A stretch of DNA of 64,000 bases from Daucus carota subsp. sativus. Taxonomy: Eukaryota; Streptophyta; Magnoliopsida; Apiales; Apiaceae. The stretch spans positions 64,160,949 to 64,224,948 of the forward strand of contig NC_030383.2 in the NCBI RefSeq assembly GCF_001625215.2, given 5' to 3'. Of the stretch, positions 12,288-25,254 are shown piece after piece. Under the pieces are notes generated by a model. It saw only the letters and a list, made by a program, of their open reading frames with translations, did no database searches and had not been told where the DNA came from. Position 1 is the first letter of the stretch, and every line of letters starts with the position of its first letter. Both the position numbers and the translations under genes were made by a program.

Positions 12288-13861
12288 TAGTTACATCAGT
12301 TTTGTCAACACCAACATCTGTAAATTGTACATTGCACCGCTGTTGTTTGGATCCGGGTATCGTTCTCAGCTTAAAATTTTGTAAATTGTGTTTTCTTGAG
12401 TTCTTTCGATTTCAGATTGATAAAGTCATAGTCACTGTAAATAAGTCCCATGAAGAATGGAAGCTTCATCTATAAGATTGGTTGTCCTCTATAATATATT
12501 ATCCAATAATTCATGCACATGGCTTTTCTTTACTACATTACTTGATCAATATTTGACTGTATATCAATGAATAGATTAAAAATAAGAATCATTTTTTCAG
12601 TACTTGTTTATCCACTGATCCTGCACATGGATCACTTGGTAGATTTGATGCCACAACTCCAGTTGAAATACCAATAAACAAAACTCTTAACTTGTCTGCA
12701 GACCAATTTTTCTTTCTTTCAAGTTTCTCATCTGTCACATTCCACATGGCTAATGGCTTGCATGCTTTAGGTATTTCTTAAAATTTTACTAGAAGTAGAA
12801 GAGCTGGCACTGCATTTTGGGTTTTTCTTACTTAGATATTGGTCCCATTTGAGCAAAAAGCCAAGGAATTGTTACCCACTATGAATTATTCAATGGTGAT
12901 AATGGAAATGAATGGCTTAGGATTTAGGTATGGAAGACAATGGGGGAAATTTAGCCTTTTTGAATAGTACTAGAAATGTGGTCCATCCAAAAATGTCACC
13001 CATCACTTTTTTGATCAAGTAGTCTATTAAAACTCTTGCTACCCCAGCACCAAATTCTGTCACCACCATCCATGGTTCTCCATCCTATGTGATTAGATAT
13101 GATCATTATTTGCAACAAGCTTGACTCTTGCAACCTAGTTCAATGAATTCTTGTTTGCATGACCTAGTTGCCTGCGTAGCAGTAATTATGCGTACATGAA
13201 AGCGATGTAGGCCGAATTATTGTTGAGTCTGGGCGTGATTGTTGGTTAGTATATGGAGTATAAAGTATAGAAAGATTTGAATTTTAAGCTGTGATTTTTT
13301 CCGTCTAAACTCTGAAATCCTCAGTTGGCGGATCTAGTAAGGGTCCGGTATGCTGTGATTTAGTTCTTTCTTGGAAGCCTTACTGTAACATCATCTACGT
13401 GTTCTTTCCGTCTAAACTAAATTTCATATATATTATTACGTAACAGATGATGTTACAGTAACATAACACGTAGCAGAAAAGAAAGGCACATTATAATTGT
13501 CCACCGAAACTTAAAGGTTTTGAAGTGATGCTTCACCGGAGAGGAGTGATTGAGATTTCAAATCGATGTCAATTTGTGTTCCTTGTTTATGATTCTGATT
13601 CTCTGAAATACACTCTCTTCGTCCACACACGTAGACCCGAGGAATCTGTGCATGCTGGACAGTGCAGTACTGTTTGATATGGACTGGAGTCATACGTGCC
13701 CATTGTAGTTCTGGTATACCCTTTTTTAGATGTTGAAGTTTTGTCACAATGTGTATGTACACTAGTAGCTCTGTTTTTTCTTTTAAGTTTTACTTCAGCA
13801 TTTGGCACCTTGTTCTCCTGCTGCTGCTGGAATTGATTCTCGATAACGTGTTAGGATTCAA
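12288..13861. other. Intergenic, 3' side of the PUB9-like gene
   Basis: The first 200-250 bp probably contain the 3' UTR. The rest shows no exon or RNA gene. A short inverted pair around 13,378-13,480 (ACTGTAACATCATCTACGTG and its near-complement) may be a MITE remnant. ORFs at 13,511-13,808 have no family features. Confidence 0.4.
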
Positions 13862-14055
13862 AACAACGTTCTAAAAATCGGTAATTAATTACAATTAATC
13901 ACTGATTAATTCATGTTCCGCAGCTTGTCAACTAATTAAATCTCCGATTATCTAATTAATTATCAGAATGATGTCCAATGTATTCAATTAATCTCCTGAT
14001 TAATCCGTGTTCCGTGTCTTCACCGATCAAGTCCGATTTCCGTTTTTTACAACGG
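13862..14055. repeat. Dispersed repeat, GTTCTAAAAATCGG family, copy 1
   Basis: It begins near ACGTTCTAAAAATCGG, ends near TTTTTTACAACGGAACAG, and is rich in GATTAAT/ATTAATC motifs. A related copy lies at 26,120-26,295, sharing TCATGTTCCG and CGATTTNCNTTTTTTACAAC. The ends are partly inverted, suggesting a non-autonomous DNA transposon, but no target duplication is clear. Confidence 0.45.
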
Positions 14056-14998
14056 AACAGTGTTTGGAACAGGTAATCAATGGATTTTTTTAAATGAAAT
14101 TAGAAAGAAAAAAAAGAGAGTATTTATAAAAATAAATGAATGAAAATTATTCTACTAACCGAGAATCCTATCTCATTGTAAGTATTATTGAACCAGAATT
14201 CAATGATTCATAAACTCCCAAGTTAAATTAAACTAGGATCCAAGGAGATTTTCTTTATACACTAGATAGTTTTCTTATACAGTATTTGTTACCCATCAGC
14301 AAGTAGAACAACGAAAATAAGTTAACCAGAAATTGATAAAAGCAGTAACCAGCATTACTGATCTGCATTAAAATATACAGTAATTCTCAACTTTCTATAT
14401 TTTCTTCCGGCCAGATTCATCATCAGATGAAAATGTGTGGGCAAAGACTGGGCCAATTTAATTTGCCAACTCTACTTTCTACATAAATTTGTTTCCAGAG
14501 AAAAAGCTCCTGTTCAGCTGGTGATTATAAGCTGTACCAGTATGTTTCTGGCTCAGCTTGACGAGAAAGCTTTGTGCAACCAGTATGATTTTTCGATACC
14601 TAGAAAAGCATTTTCCGATCTCAACAACATGCGACCAGTTTACAGAAAAGCAAAGAATCAGATTCTTCTAGTGAAAGATTATGTCTTGTTCTGCAACACT
14701 GAATGCATTTTCTCTGCTTATTATTGATCCTTTATCAAAATAATCGTTCCCTTGATCACGCCTATCAATAATCTTTAAGATTCAAAATAAAAAAGATGGG
14801 AGTCCAATTCTCCTCCAGAAAAAATATTTACCATGAGAATTTGGGTCTATGCAACTAACAGTAATATTCAACATTACATTTTGCTAAGCCCCTGTGCTCC
14901 AAAGAGACAGGCCACACAAAAATGTTTACATCTGCATGCACACACTTCTGTTCATAAAGAATATTATAAACTCAACTACATGTTGCATGATATAATTT
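14056..14998. other. Intergenic, 3' side of CHIP
   Basis: The stretch just below 14,999 should hold the CHIP 3' UTR (minus strand). The ORFs at 14,437-14,727 and 14,833-15,105 (plus) lack family features; the second overlaps CHIP exon 8 in antisense. Confidence 0.4.
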
Positions 14999-17900
14999 CT
15001 AACCCATCTTGTAAGCCCAGCCATGCTTCTGCAAAAAAGCTTGCACCGCTTCTTTCACCGCTAAATTTGGTACTAACTGGTGTTGATGAAGTGGTTTGCG
15101 CGTGATTGGATCAAACTCGCCCACCTAGTTAGAGATAGTAATGGGATCAAACATAACACCCAATGAAAATGAATCCCTGGAATATAAGATAGAAATTTCA
15201 CCTTTTTAAGATGATCAAGAATCACTGAGCGCTCATATGTAACCCCGCTGGGAGTAATGACTGGATCACGGAAGATATCAAGCGTAATTTTACAGCATAG
15301 ATAATCTGGCACCTGGAGTCCCAATCACAGCCTTCGATAAGTATAACGTATTCTTTATTTTTTGCTTTAGACAGTATTCATATACAACAAGAGGAAAGGT
15401 TGAGCTTATGGAAATGTCATTGCTCACCTCCGTTGGCGTATCTGCTTCAGAAGCTATAGCAAATACTTGTTCAAGACCATCCAATTGCTTGGAATAGTCG
15501 TCATTAATATCATCTACAAATCCTTCCATTTCAGAATATTTGCGATCGTGTTTCTCCTTCAAAGCAGACTGACAAGCTTCTCTGTGAAAACCAAACAAAG
15601 ATATAAGATGAAGGAAATACCTCCTCCTAAATTCGTAACTGAAAAATATAAAACCTTCATAGAATTAGTTTGAGCATGAATCAGCGAAGCCAACAAATTA
15701 TTTGGAAAAGAGCACATACTTCAAGCTTTGCAGCTCCCATGACCGTTTAGTTGATGCATGCTCCCACTCTAGATATCTTGCTTTAGCAAGCTCTTGCCAC
15801 ACTTCTTCCACTATGTAACTCTTTGGGTTTGCTCCTCTACCAAGATCCAATGCCTAATGTGATTTTTGATCGCAAAAGTTAAGCTTTAAGTATGATAACA
15901 AACTCTTTTGTGTCACCAAATTGAAATAAAACTTTTTTGCGTACTTCATTTAATATGTAATTTAGCCTCTATGAAAAGGAAAGCAAACTAGTATCACAGC
16001 CACATGATAGATCCCATTATAATAGGCATTATGTTGTTGTTCCACACAATTTCAGCTTTTAAGTAACCATATTTCTAAACCAAGGCATATAACTCCAAGA
16101 ATTTGCAAAATTTTATAGCTGTGTAATATGAAGAACCATCTAAATCACTTTTGCACAGTTTACTTGTATAGTTGTTCACCAATTAGTGCAAAAGCCTATG
16201 CAAATTTAAAAACTCCAAAATTCATCTTTCGAATTTCTACAAATGGTGACATAGTAACTATATACAATCCTAATGATAAAAATGAAAACTTAAACAATGA
16301 CGACCTATATGATACGAGAAAAACAGGGAAGTTCATACTTTTTCCAATTCCTTAACTCCATCTGCATATTGTTCCCTCTGTAGCAATGCAAGTCCAAGCA
16401 TATAATGAGCCTGCATAGCAAGTCACGAGTAATTAGTTGAATAAGTAAAACCAGAAACTCGTCGACTAGTTGTGAACTTGTGATCAACAATAACTGACAC
16501 ATGCTTATGCTAAATTGCAGTTTAAGGCATACGGCATAGAGTCATAGACACAAGAATATAATTAACTCTATACACTATGACACTGCAGGAGTATCTGTAG
16601 TTTGCAGCACTTAAGCCCCCAAACTTCAAAATTGCATAGCCAATTAGCCAGGCTATTTAGGTCAAAATTGCACGTGGGAAGCAACACATAGTGAAAACAT
16701 ATTATATGTCAGATAGTATGTACTAGATACTTTATTAGAAGATTATAAGGCACAAGACGGTAGTGTGCAAAGAGGGGCAGCAAGTCAGCAACACTTCACA
16801 CTTCCCGAACACTATAATAAAAAGACCATCAGATATTATGAATGCTATGTCAACACTAGTAAGAGACAGAATTGAAATACTCCAGTAGTCACGCAAAGTG
16901 AAACAGTTGCTTATGTATTTAATGGTTATGGTAATATAAAATGATGATAAACTAAGGGAGAGGCGCTAGTACTTAAACTTATTTTTCTAGCCGTGGTAAA
17001 GACCTAAGTCATCAACATCTTCAAACTAGTGAGACGACAGAGTTTGATACTGCAATTTTAATTGCCTTGACAACATAGGTCAAAGCAATTACACATACAA
17101 TTAAACAACACAAACATGGAAAATGTGAAGATTCAACTAAAAACAAACTATATTTGGTAAAAAAATGTATTGGCCTTGTTCTAATTTCCTTCCAGATTTA
17201 ATATCATAGATTATTAATGTGATGGTCAAAGTGCCCAATTGTTGTCTACTAGCAAATATGTTCAATCCTTATAACAAATATTTTCAATAAAAACATGGGT
17301 TGGCTTTCGTACACAAGAACCATTACCTTTAGACCCTGCTGAGTACTAATGTGGAGTCTTGTTCATGAAGTGCTATTTTCAGTTAATGTTTATGCTACCT
17401 CATGACAAAATTTACTTTTTTGTCCATTTTATTTTAGTAATAAGCCCCACCCCCACAAACACAGAAAATGGCACACTAAATCATAAAGGGCCCAACATAG
17501 TCCATGAAACCATATTAAGTATGAAATGATTACAAATTATTTATAATCGAGATATTAGATTCTCCAGCAAACAAACACAGGTTGTGCGTGCGTTTTCACC
17601 ATTCTAGCTGCTACAGCTAGATCAAGGAATAAGGGGAAAACTGTATTGTTTACTATAACATTTTGTATATTAAAATGCATAAACACGTGTAAGATGGAAG
17701 TGTACAATACTCCTATACCACATAATAATTACGAGGCTAACATCCTCTTTTCTTCAGCAATATACTTGTAACATTACAAGTACTAAATAGTGCTATAAAA
17801 GTTATGTGTCATTCACGAAGCTCTGAAAGAAACTAATAAACTGACCAAACTGCTATAAAGCGATCTGTCTAATCGATGAGACAAAAATGCTTGGGTAGAG

Positions 17901-20559
17901 GTCTTTAACTTAATTCACTTGATTTTCAATTTAAACAGATTCTTAAAAATTGAAAATCACTCAGGCTTTTAAAGCCACTCATTCATATTGTATGGAAAAA
18001 GGTTGGCAAATGCTATGCTCTGATATGCACTACTACTACATTAGGATTTAAACTAACTTACTACTAAAAGGTGAGATTCTAGCTGAAGTATACATAAGTT
18101 TCATCATCTCAATTTAAGAATAAACCCCTAACACTGGGGAGCTCATTACTTTATCAAGTGCCCATGGTGAAGATTGTACAAAACCAGCCTTATTAAAGCC
18201 TAAAGCAATAGGAGATAGTGTAAAAGGATAAATGTTACATTCCACAGAAGTGAGGGGCCGCATCTGCAGATACTAAGAATCCTAGCATTGAAGGTTATAT
18301 ATAAATGTAGAAAGTTGTTCGGCACAAATCCACGAAAATCCTTGTGAGGCTTGATTTATCAGTAAATCCCTTATCCGATATATTAAAGAGCTATACAAAT
18401 CTCTTCACTTGATGACTTGAAATTTCAGACTTTCACATTCACATTTAAGACAAAACTTCTCTTTTAGAATGACAGATGGGCAAGTCGGGCAAGATTCAAC
18501 TTTCGGTTCATTATTGTTAAGCCAGCTACCGGACACTCCTATAGATCTGGGCAGTCTGTTAAAAGGGCCCATTTACTACACTAGTCATTTATTCCTTAAA
18601 ATAATTATGCACAGCACCACTCGCATACCTTTGACAGCTTTAAATATAGCATATTTAATTCTCCTTCTAAAAATTTTAGAATTATGGGCTCTTTAATATT
18701 CAACAACCCTCGTTCGCCTTTGTTTTCCTTTTTAAGGAAATTTACCCTGAATTCTGAATGTATATTAACAAAGTGCGGGAGAAACAATTAATGGATGTTT
18801 TGTAATTTAGTTCCCTTAGAATTTTGACGTTACAGAAGAATTTTCTTTAAAATTGCTATATATAGGAGAATATAATTCGGACTATCATCTTCTTTATTAT
18901 AAATTTAAAGGACTACTATCCCAGAGATCTAAATTTTGATTATTTTCCTAGTTCAGTTCCAGGGGATTACAATACATAGTTAGAGCAAGTATTACAATCC
19001 CATGAAAAAGAATTAAAAAGATAGTGGAAATTAATTTATATGGGATAATAGTCCTTTAATTTAGACAAAACTATGTGATATTCCAGGGACGGTAAACCCT
19101 TGAAACAAACATGGTCAAAATTTGCGACAAGTAAATACTAAACATAGCATGGCAGCTGAATACTTGGGTCACAAATTTCCTGCTTTCATTGAAGAAAAAA
19201 TTGACAACTCACATCTAAAGTAGCTGGAACCTGCAGCATACGCTGTCAACCTGTCGTCATACTTGAGCAAAAAAATTGCCATTTAGGCTATGTTGCTCTA
19301 CTCTTCTATTTAGGTAGTCGTACCTGTGTCGCGGCGTCCGACACTTGGACACTCGGACAGGACACTTATTCCGTGTCGGATCCCTTGACTGAAATCTGGA
19401 CACTTTGACCAACTAAAAGACCACATATAAGCTGAATATACAATGCAAACCAGAAAAAAAGACAAAAATAAAGAAGTAAAAACATAAAACAAGTAGAGAA
19501 GATCCCTAATTTGTAAAATTCCTCACAAACTTGTGGTTGATCAGAGAATGATAGTTATTTTATGATAAGGTATCTACTTTTCATGCTTGTTTATTAATGT
19601 ATTATGCCGTGTCCCTGTACCCGTGTCCAAAAAATAAGACAATGTCCCCGTGTCCCCAATTTTAAGATTCTTCGAGTCCGACACTCGGATACGTGTTGTG
19701 TCTGACATTTCGTACCCGAGTCACAGTAACATTGCATTTAGGTATACATTCCCGCTAAATTTTATAGCATAACAAGAAACGCATATAAAATCCACATGAC
19801 CTCTTTCAGAAATGAGCTGACAGTAAAATAGTCTAGTACATCGGCCATTGCAAACTAACAAAAACCTGAAGTTGTGTCAATGACAAAGCATTCATCAAGC
19901 TTCAATAACCTCTTTTCTGTTAGAAGATGATCACCGATAAACAAATCATGATTGCATCAGAAAATCAGTCCACATTTTCAATTCTATTAATAGAAAACAA
20001 AACACACATAGCACAACAAAATACTAATAAAAAGTAACACAAGAACAATACGATGGACAAATTAATTGAAGCAATGCGGTTTGAGTCTGACCTTGACCGA
20101 AGAATGATCGAGTTGGACGGCTCTCCTGCAATCCTCCTCGACTCGAATCCAATCACTACAAAATGCACCATAAAATTACTCAACAAATGACAAGTCATTA
20201 AACAACACAACAAACATAAACACAATTAATAGAGGAGAGAGCAAGCTTACTTGCGCTTTCGATGACATAAGGCACGGTTAGTCCAATAAATCGGAACATT
20301 CGGACACAAAGTAATTGCCTAAACAACACAACAAAACAGAACATCAACCAATGAGTCAACCGAACTAAACTATTACTATTAAGACAAGATTATTAAACAA
20401 TTATTAAGCATAAATGAGGATTAGATGAATAAAGAAGTGAATAAGATGGACCTCGGTGTAAGCGTCGATGGCAGCAGACAACTTATTCTTAGCGAAGTAA
20501 GAGTTGCCATCTTGTCGAAGTTGTTCGGCCTGTTTGGTAGGAGGAGCGGTGGGGCCCAT
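14999..20559 (-). CDS. CHIP: CHIP: TPR/U-box co-chaperone E3 ubiquitin ligase
   Basis: Eight exons on the minus strand: 20559-20452, 20318-20251, 20155-20092, 16410-16339, 15853-15720, 15581-15428, 15312-15202 and 15124-14999. All junctions are GT-AG and frame-consistent. They give 278 residues, exactly the length recalled for Arabidopsis CHIP. Three TPRs span about residues 10-115 ([42 protein letters not shown]). A coiled segment follows ([19 protein letters not shown]) and the U-box is at about 200-270 ([43 protein letters not shown]). The TPRs hold Hsp70/Hsp90 C-termini and the U-box ubiquitinates bound clients in the cytosol. Introns 1 and 2 are short but intron 3 is 3.7 kb and carries a hAT MITE. 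No disabling change is visible. Confidence 0.95.
19288..19734. mobile_element. hAT-type MITE inside CHIP intron 3
   Basis: The left end CTATGTTGCTCTACTC pairs with the reverse complement of the right end, CAATGTTACTGTGACTC. An 8-bp duplication CATTTAGG flanks it (19280-19287 and 19735-19742). Sub-terminal regions carry repeated GTGTCCGACAC/ACACTCGGAC motifs, typical of transposase-binding arrays in hAT MITEs. There is no ORF of its own. Confidence 0.7.
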
Positions 20560-23120
20560 TTGATGTCTTGTTTCGGCTTAGGATTAAAATTAAATCCCTA
20601 AAATGAAATTCCAGATTGTATGTATATACTCTGCGTGACCTGGATGTTTAAGAAAGCGAGAAGAAGATGAAGATGATGAAGAAGAAAGGTATGTTTGATT
20701 TTCAGTATTAAGTTTCGCGGTCAGTCAACATCTATACGATATTCATTTTAGTTCTGGTTTTTTTTTTTGAGAAACTTCATTTTAGTTCTGGTTAATTCCA
20801 AGTTTTGTAGTGTGACCGGAAATTAGTTAATAAATATTTTTTTCACAATTACTGGTAATAATCTAATTTAAAATATACATGTGTTAAATTATGTCTTTCT
20901 TTATTCGGTAAAAATTTATATGTATGTTATAACTTAGAACAATAACTAAATATATCATTGTTTTCAAAGAAATAACTAAATATATTACTGAAACATAAGA
21001 CAAGATTAATTCGAGTAAAAAATATTAGAAACATACATGTAATTTAAAACGGGTGATGGAATAACAATATGAGATATATATCATTTCAAAAAAAAAAAAC
21101 AATATGAGATGTATGGCATGCATATGGTATCTATATTTATCATTTTTTAGTTCAATTTATATAAGTATTTATCAAACCTTCAAAAGTTTCATGACATCTT
21201 TTTTTTACTAGCTGATGTCGACGTTTCGTCGATTTTCATCAGTGAAAAATTACTAATCAATTATTTTTTATTCTTATATTTTCAATAATACTCCTTTTAG
21301 TTAAGGAATTCTATCTCTCTATATTATATTATTTGTTTGATAAAAAATTTTACGGGTGAGTTTTGTTACCAATTTATTTAAATTTTGTTTATTTTTTTTT
21401 ATAGAAGAGTTTGGTATGTTTTGATGTAATTTAATGTTCAGCATGTGAAAAATTTTGAATTTTCAAATTTATGATTTAATAATAAAAATTTATATGAAAC
21501 TGCAACTGCGGTTGATAGTTGATATTGACTGTGATGAACCTCCTCCATATACATATATCAACTTAAACAAATCATTTGATCGTGACTTCATAAGGAATTT
21601 ATTTATGCTCTACTCGATTTTTCAAATACCGTGTAATTTTTTCAACAAAATAAAATTTGTTGACAAACATGAATTTAAAATAACATGGGCACCAAGGGTA
21701 ATAAAATATGTTACAGTTCCAAATAATTTTTTGATGAAAAATGTATTAACTTATAGAATAATTTTGATTCCAGTTTAAATTTTTTTGTTATTATTATTTT
21801 AAATAATATATATTATCGATGAAAAATATTTTAATTAGGACTGAGACGTAGAATTAAACGAATATCTTGTTATAAATTATTAGAACGTGCAAAAATAATA
21901 TTTTAAGGAGGAAAATGTGGAAAACAGCATGTTCGCGGACGTGGTGGGTTGGAGTGGAAGGTTCTGGATCGGCAGGCTAATAGTCATCAGCAATTCATTG
22001 GCGACAAATCTTCTTAGAGCTCACGGCTGGGGTTTCACATTTTCATTCTTTGACTCGACTTACCAGCCCACATGCTTTTTGTTTGGGTCAGGCCTGTTGA
22101 TGATTATTGGATTCATTTAACCCAGTAAGGACTAATGAGAATAGGCTTACATGAGCTTGGGTACAAAGCCCTAAAAAATGTTCGAAAGTACCTCAATTAT
22201 CGTGTCGCCGATGCGTCTCTTGGATAATTATTTAAAATAATAGTATAATATATTAAATATTATAATAATTATTATTTATATGTATTTTCTATTTATATTT
22301 TACAAATACTTCGTATCTTTCGTGTATTTCGTGTATCCAAAATGAAAACCCATGTCCGACACGAAATCTATTGTATAATTTTTTTATTTTTTTTTTTTAG
22401 CGTAGGAATCCGCAGCCGCTACCGTTCGGGTGCAGCCGCTATCGTGTAATTTCGTGTTCGTGTATATTTGTGTTTCGTGTATCAAAAATCAAAACCTATA
22501 TCCATTTATTTCGTTTCGTCTTAGCGTGTTACGTGCCAAATTGTCGGGTATACATGGAAGACACCGTTATTCTTGAATATACCCGTATTAACTATTAAGG
22601 CAAAATTTTGCTAAATTGGAAAAGAATTCTAAATTGATTAAAAATAATTCGCATAAAAAGTGTAATATTCTACAGTAATTAACTGATGAAAACAGCAAAT
22701 AATACAAGCTTTTCTACTATGAACATTAATCGTATCAACAAAAAATTTCAATTTTGCCAAGTCATCTCTGCTAGATCTTTCTAAAGTTTTGATTTTTTGA
22801 TTCGAAATACAATTTTAGAATTCCGCGTTGAATTTCTAGTAATTGCCTGCAGAATTAATTAGTAGCAGTTTCAAATGAAACAACGTCTTCTATAAAATCT
22901 TATATATATTATTTTCTAGTAAAAGTAGAGCAGGCTAAGGAAAAGAAAATAGAATAAGATATCCAGGTTCGTGGAAGGGATCTAAAATCCCGCACATTTT
23001 GGCAACACACAGTACATTCCCCCATTTACTTCACGAGAGAATACAACTACACTACTTAAAAAAGGTGAGTCAATAAACGCGTGCCTCCCAATTTGTTTGG
23101 CCAACACTCAAAACACTTGT
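20560..23120. other. Intergenic between divergent CHIP and OXI1-like genes
   Basis: The first ~150 bp upstream of CHIP (to about 20,710) are its probable leader and promoter. The middle is AT-rich; 22,200-22,570 contains CGTGTCGCC, CGTGTATCC and TCCGACACG motifs suggestive of an old hAT-like repeat without recognisable ends. No gene is confidently called. Confidence 0.4.
21455..21778 (+). CDS. Doubtful 107-codon ORF of unknown function
   Basis: An open frame without an obvious promoter, encoding an AT-rich-codon protein with DCDEPPPYTY and VTVPNNFLMKN. The second motif vaguely recalls the strand-turn of plant B3 domains, but the match is too weak to assign. It could be a chance ORF or a fragment of a decayed gene. 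I do not recognise a family. Confidence 0.15.
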   Translation: MNFQIYDLIIKIYMKLQLRLIVDIDCDEPPPYTYINLNKSFDRDFIRNLFMLYSIFQIPCNFFNKIKFVDKHEFKITWAPRVIKYVTVPNNFLMKNVLTYRIILIPV

Positions 23121-23128
23121 TATATAAA
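23121..23128 (+). promoter_or_regulatory. TATA box of the OXI1-like kinase gene
   Basis: TATATAAA lies 57-64 bp upstream of the ATG at 23185, in a CA-rich leader context (CCACAACACACAGCC follows). Spacing fits a short 5' UTR of about 30-35 bases. Confidence 0.6.
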
Positions 23129-23184
23129 CCACAACACACAGCCATCACATAGCTCAACAAACTATTTCTCGCATCATTTCCAGC

Positions 23185-24548
23185 ATGACACAAGAAGATG
23201 AACCACATGGCGAAGAAATTCAAACTCTGCACCTCAACGACTTGAAGGCGCTCTCGGTGCTCGGCCGAGGCGGCAAAGGCGTGGTGTTTTTAGTCCAGAC
23301 CAAATCAGCTAGCCAGGAGCTGTTTGCGCTCAAAGTTGTCTCCAGATCTTCGATTGAGAAGAGGAGGAACGGGGATGGCAGCGAGTACAAGCGTGTTTGT
23401 TTCGAACAGGAGGTTTTGAGGCGCCTGCGACATCCGTTATTGCCTAAACTCCGCGGAGTCTTGTGGACTGAGAACATCCTTGGATATGCTATTGATTATT
23501 GTCCCGGAGGTGATCTGCATTCTCTTCGAATGAAATTGTCCGAAAAAATGTTCTCCGATGATGTTATCAGGTACTTCCTCTATCCCATTCAATTCTATAC
23601 ATTTTCATTTCACTGTACTTTATCGTTCTTGTAAAATATAATTCTATCCTAGTCATGAGACGGAGGGAGTATGTCATAGTTCAGTCTTATTTTAAATCAA
23701 ACTCATATTTGTTTTTAATTTATTTGCTGTTTTGTGTTATCAGATTCTACGCGGCTGAATTGGTACTGGCATTGGAGTATCTCCACGGATTAGGCATCGT
23801 TTACAGAGATTTAAAGCCGGACAACGTGATGATCCAAGAAAACGGCCACTTAATGCTTGTCGATTTCGATCTCTCAACTAAGCTCTCCGCCAAGCCTCAG
23901 GAGCCTCGAGTCAACTTAGTACAGAAAACAAATGTCAAAAAGAAGAAATCATTCTACAAACGACGTTCAAACTCAGGTGTTTCACCCGATAACACAATGG
24001 AATCGAATGAAACCGTCGAGTCAGACTCGACGGTTTCGAAATCAAAATCATTTGTCGGAACGGATGAGTACATGCCGCCCGAAATGATCCAAGGCAAGGG
24101 CCACGATTTCGCGGTGGACTCGTGGTGCTTGGGAGTGATGCTATATGAAATGTTGTACGGTTCGACTCCGTTCAAGGGAATAAATCGAAAGGAAACGTAT
24201 TATCGTATTTTAGCAAAATCTCCGGACTTAGTCGGTGAAATGACACCGTTGAGAGATTTGATCGGGAAATTGCTCGAAAAGGACCCGAAACAGAGGATCT
24301 CGATTCAAAAAATCAAGGCTCACGAATTTTTCGTGGGAGTTGATTGGAGTCTTGTCCTGGACGTTACGAGACCACCTTTTATTCCAGTGGAGCCATGTGT
24401 TAAGCCTAAGGACATGGATGGAAATAATGGAATTGATGTGGAATTATTTGTCCGGGGAGTGTTTAAAGTTGATGGGGAGAAGGAAAAAGAGTTTGGTGAG
24501 TTCAAGAATGAGCTTCCTAACGAATCTAACCATTTTTTGGTTTTTTAA
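23185..24548 (+). CDS. OXI1: AGC-family Ser/Thr kinase, OXI1-like
   Basis: Two exons, 23185-23570 and 23744-24548, joined within an Arg codon, give 396 residues. The Gly loop is GRGGKG (27-32), the ATP lysine is K50, the catalytic loop is YRDLKPDN (D151), and the Mg motif is DFD (169-171), the DFD form that marks plant AGCVIII kinases. The loop between subdomains VII and VIII contains a basic run ([10 protein letters not shown], 194-203). The protein ends NHFLVF, an FxxF hydrophobic motif that docks PDK1. Sequence throughout, including [11 protein letters not shown] and [12 protein letters not shown], points to OXI1, which links oxidative bursts to MAPK signalling. Oddity: the usual APE reads PPE (240-242) and the usual VDWWSLG reads VDSWCLG. 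The 173-bp intron holds a Stowaway terminus remnant (GACGGAGGGAGT, about 23,659-23,670). Confidence 0.92.
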
Positions 24549-24943
24549 TTTATATTTTGAGCATTTAATTTAATTAAAGTATATGGAAAAAGTAGGTGAA
24601 GTCTGAGAGGAGGCCCCTTTTTCTTATTTTAACAAGCGGAAAATGTATCTACGAATCTACGTGAAGAGATGTAGATTTGTTAATTTTAATAATACTAATA
24701 TTACGTAAATCAATACATCATGTGTGATAGTATCTGTTGAAATACGTGCATACAGATTTCATGTTGTTTGTTTGTTTGTTTTGTTTAATGTGAAAAATAG
24801 TGTTCGTAAGCAATGACGTAGGCAAATGCAAAGTAAAATTCACGGGCCTGTTCAATGTTTGAGCGGTCAGGTTGAAAGAAATATATTTTGACATAAAGTC
24901 ATTTTAACTGCATTTTCTGTTAAGTTGGGATTCATATTTTATA
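24549..24943. other. Intergenic, 3' side of the OXI1-like gene
   Basis: Probable 3' UTR, then AT-rich sequence. No other feature. Confidence 0.4.
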
Positions 24944-25254
24944 CTCCCTCCGTCCCAAAAAGATTGACATGCTTTGACTTTCACGGAGATTAAGAAAAAG
25001 GTAGTAAAAGAAATTAAAATGGTTGAAAAGTTGGTAAAGTGATGGGACCCATCAAAATTTTAATAATAGATTTGAGATAGTGGAGGAAAGTAGTGGGTGT
25101 AATAGTGTTTATATTATTATAGAATAGAGATAATGGAAGAAGTAGTGGGTGTAATAGTGAAAAGTAGTGTTCAAAAATAGTAAGTGTAATAGGTTCATTC
25201 TTTTTGGGACGTCCCAAAAAGGAATAAGTGTCAATTAAAATGGGACGGAGGGAG
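24944..25254. mobile_element. Stowaway MITE
   Basis: It begins CTCCCTCCGTCCCAAAAAG and ends ...TGGGACGGAGGGAG, flanked by TA on both sides (24942-24943 and 25255-25256). It is 311 bp long. An internal palindrome, CTTTTTGGGACGTCCCAAAAAG in outline, sits near the right end at about 25,199-25,220. Well-conserved termini suggest a fairly recent insertion. Non-coding. Confidence 0.85.

Noticed and set aside
13378..13480. Inverted ACTGTAACATCATCTACGTG motif
   Set aside because: Inverted repeat is short and irregular; not enough to call an element.
22200..22570. CGTGT/TCCGACACG-rich sequence
   Set aside because: Resembles hAT MITE sub-terminal arrays, but no terminal repeats or target duplication could be placed.
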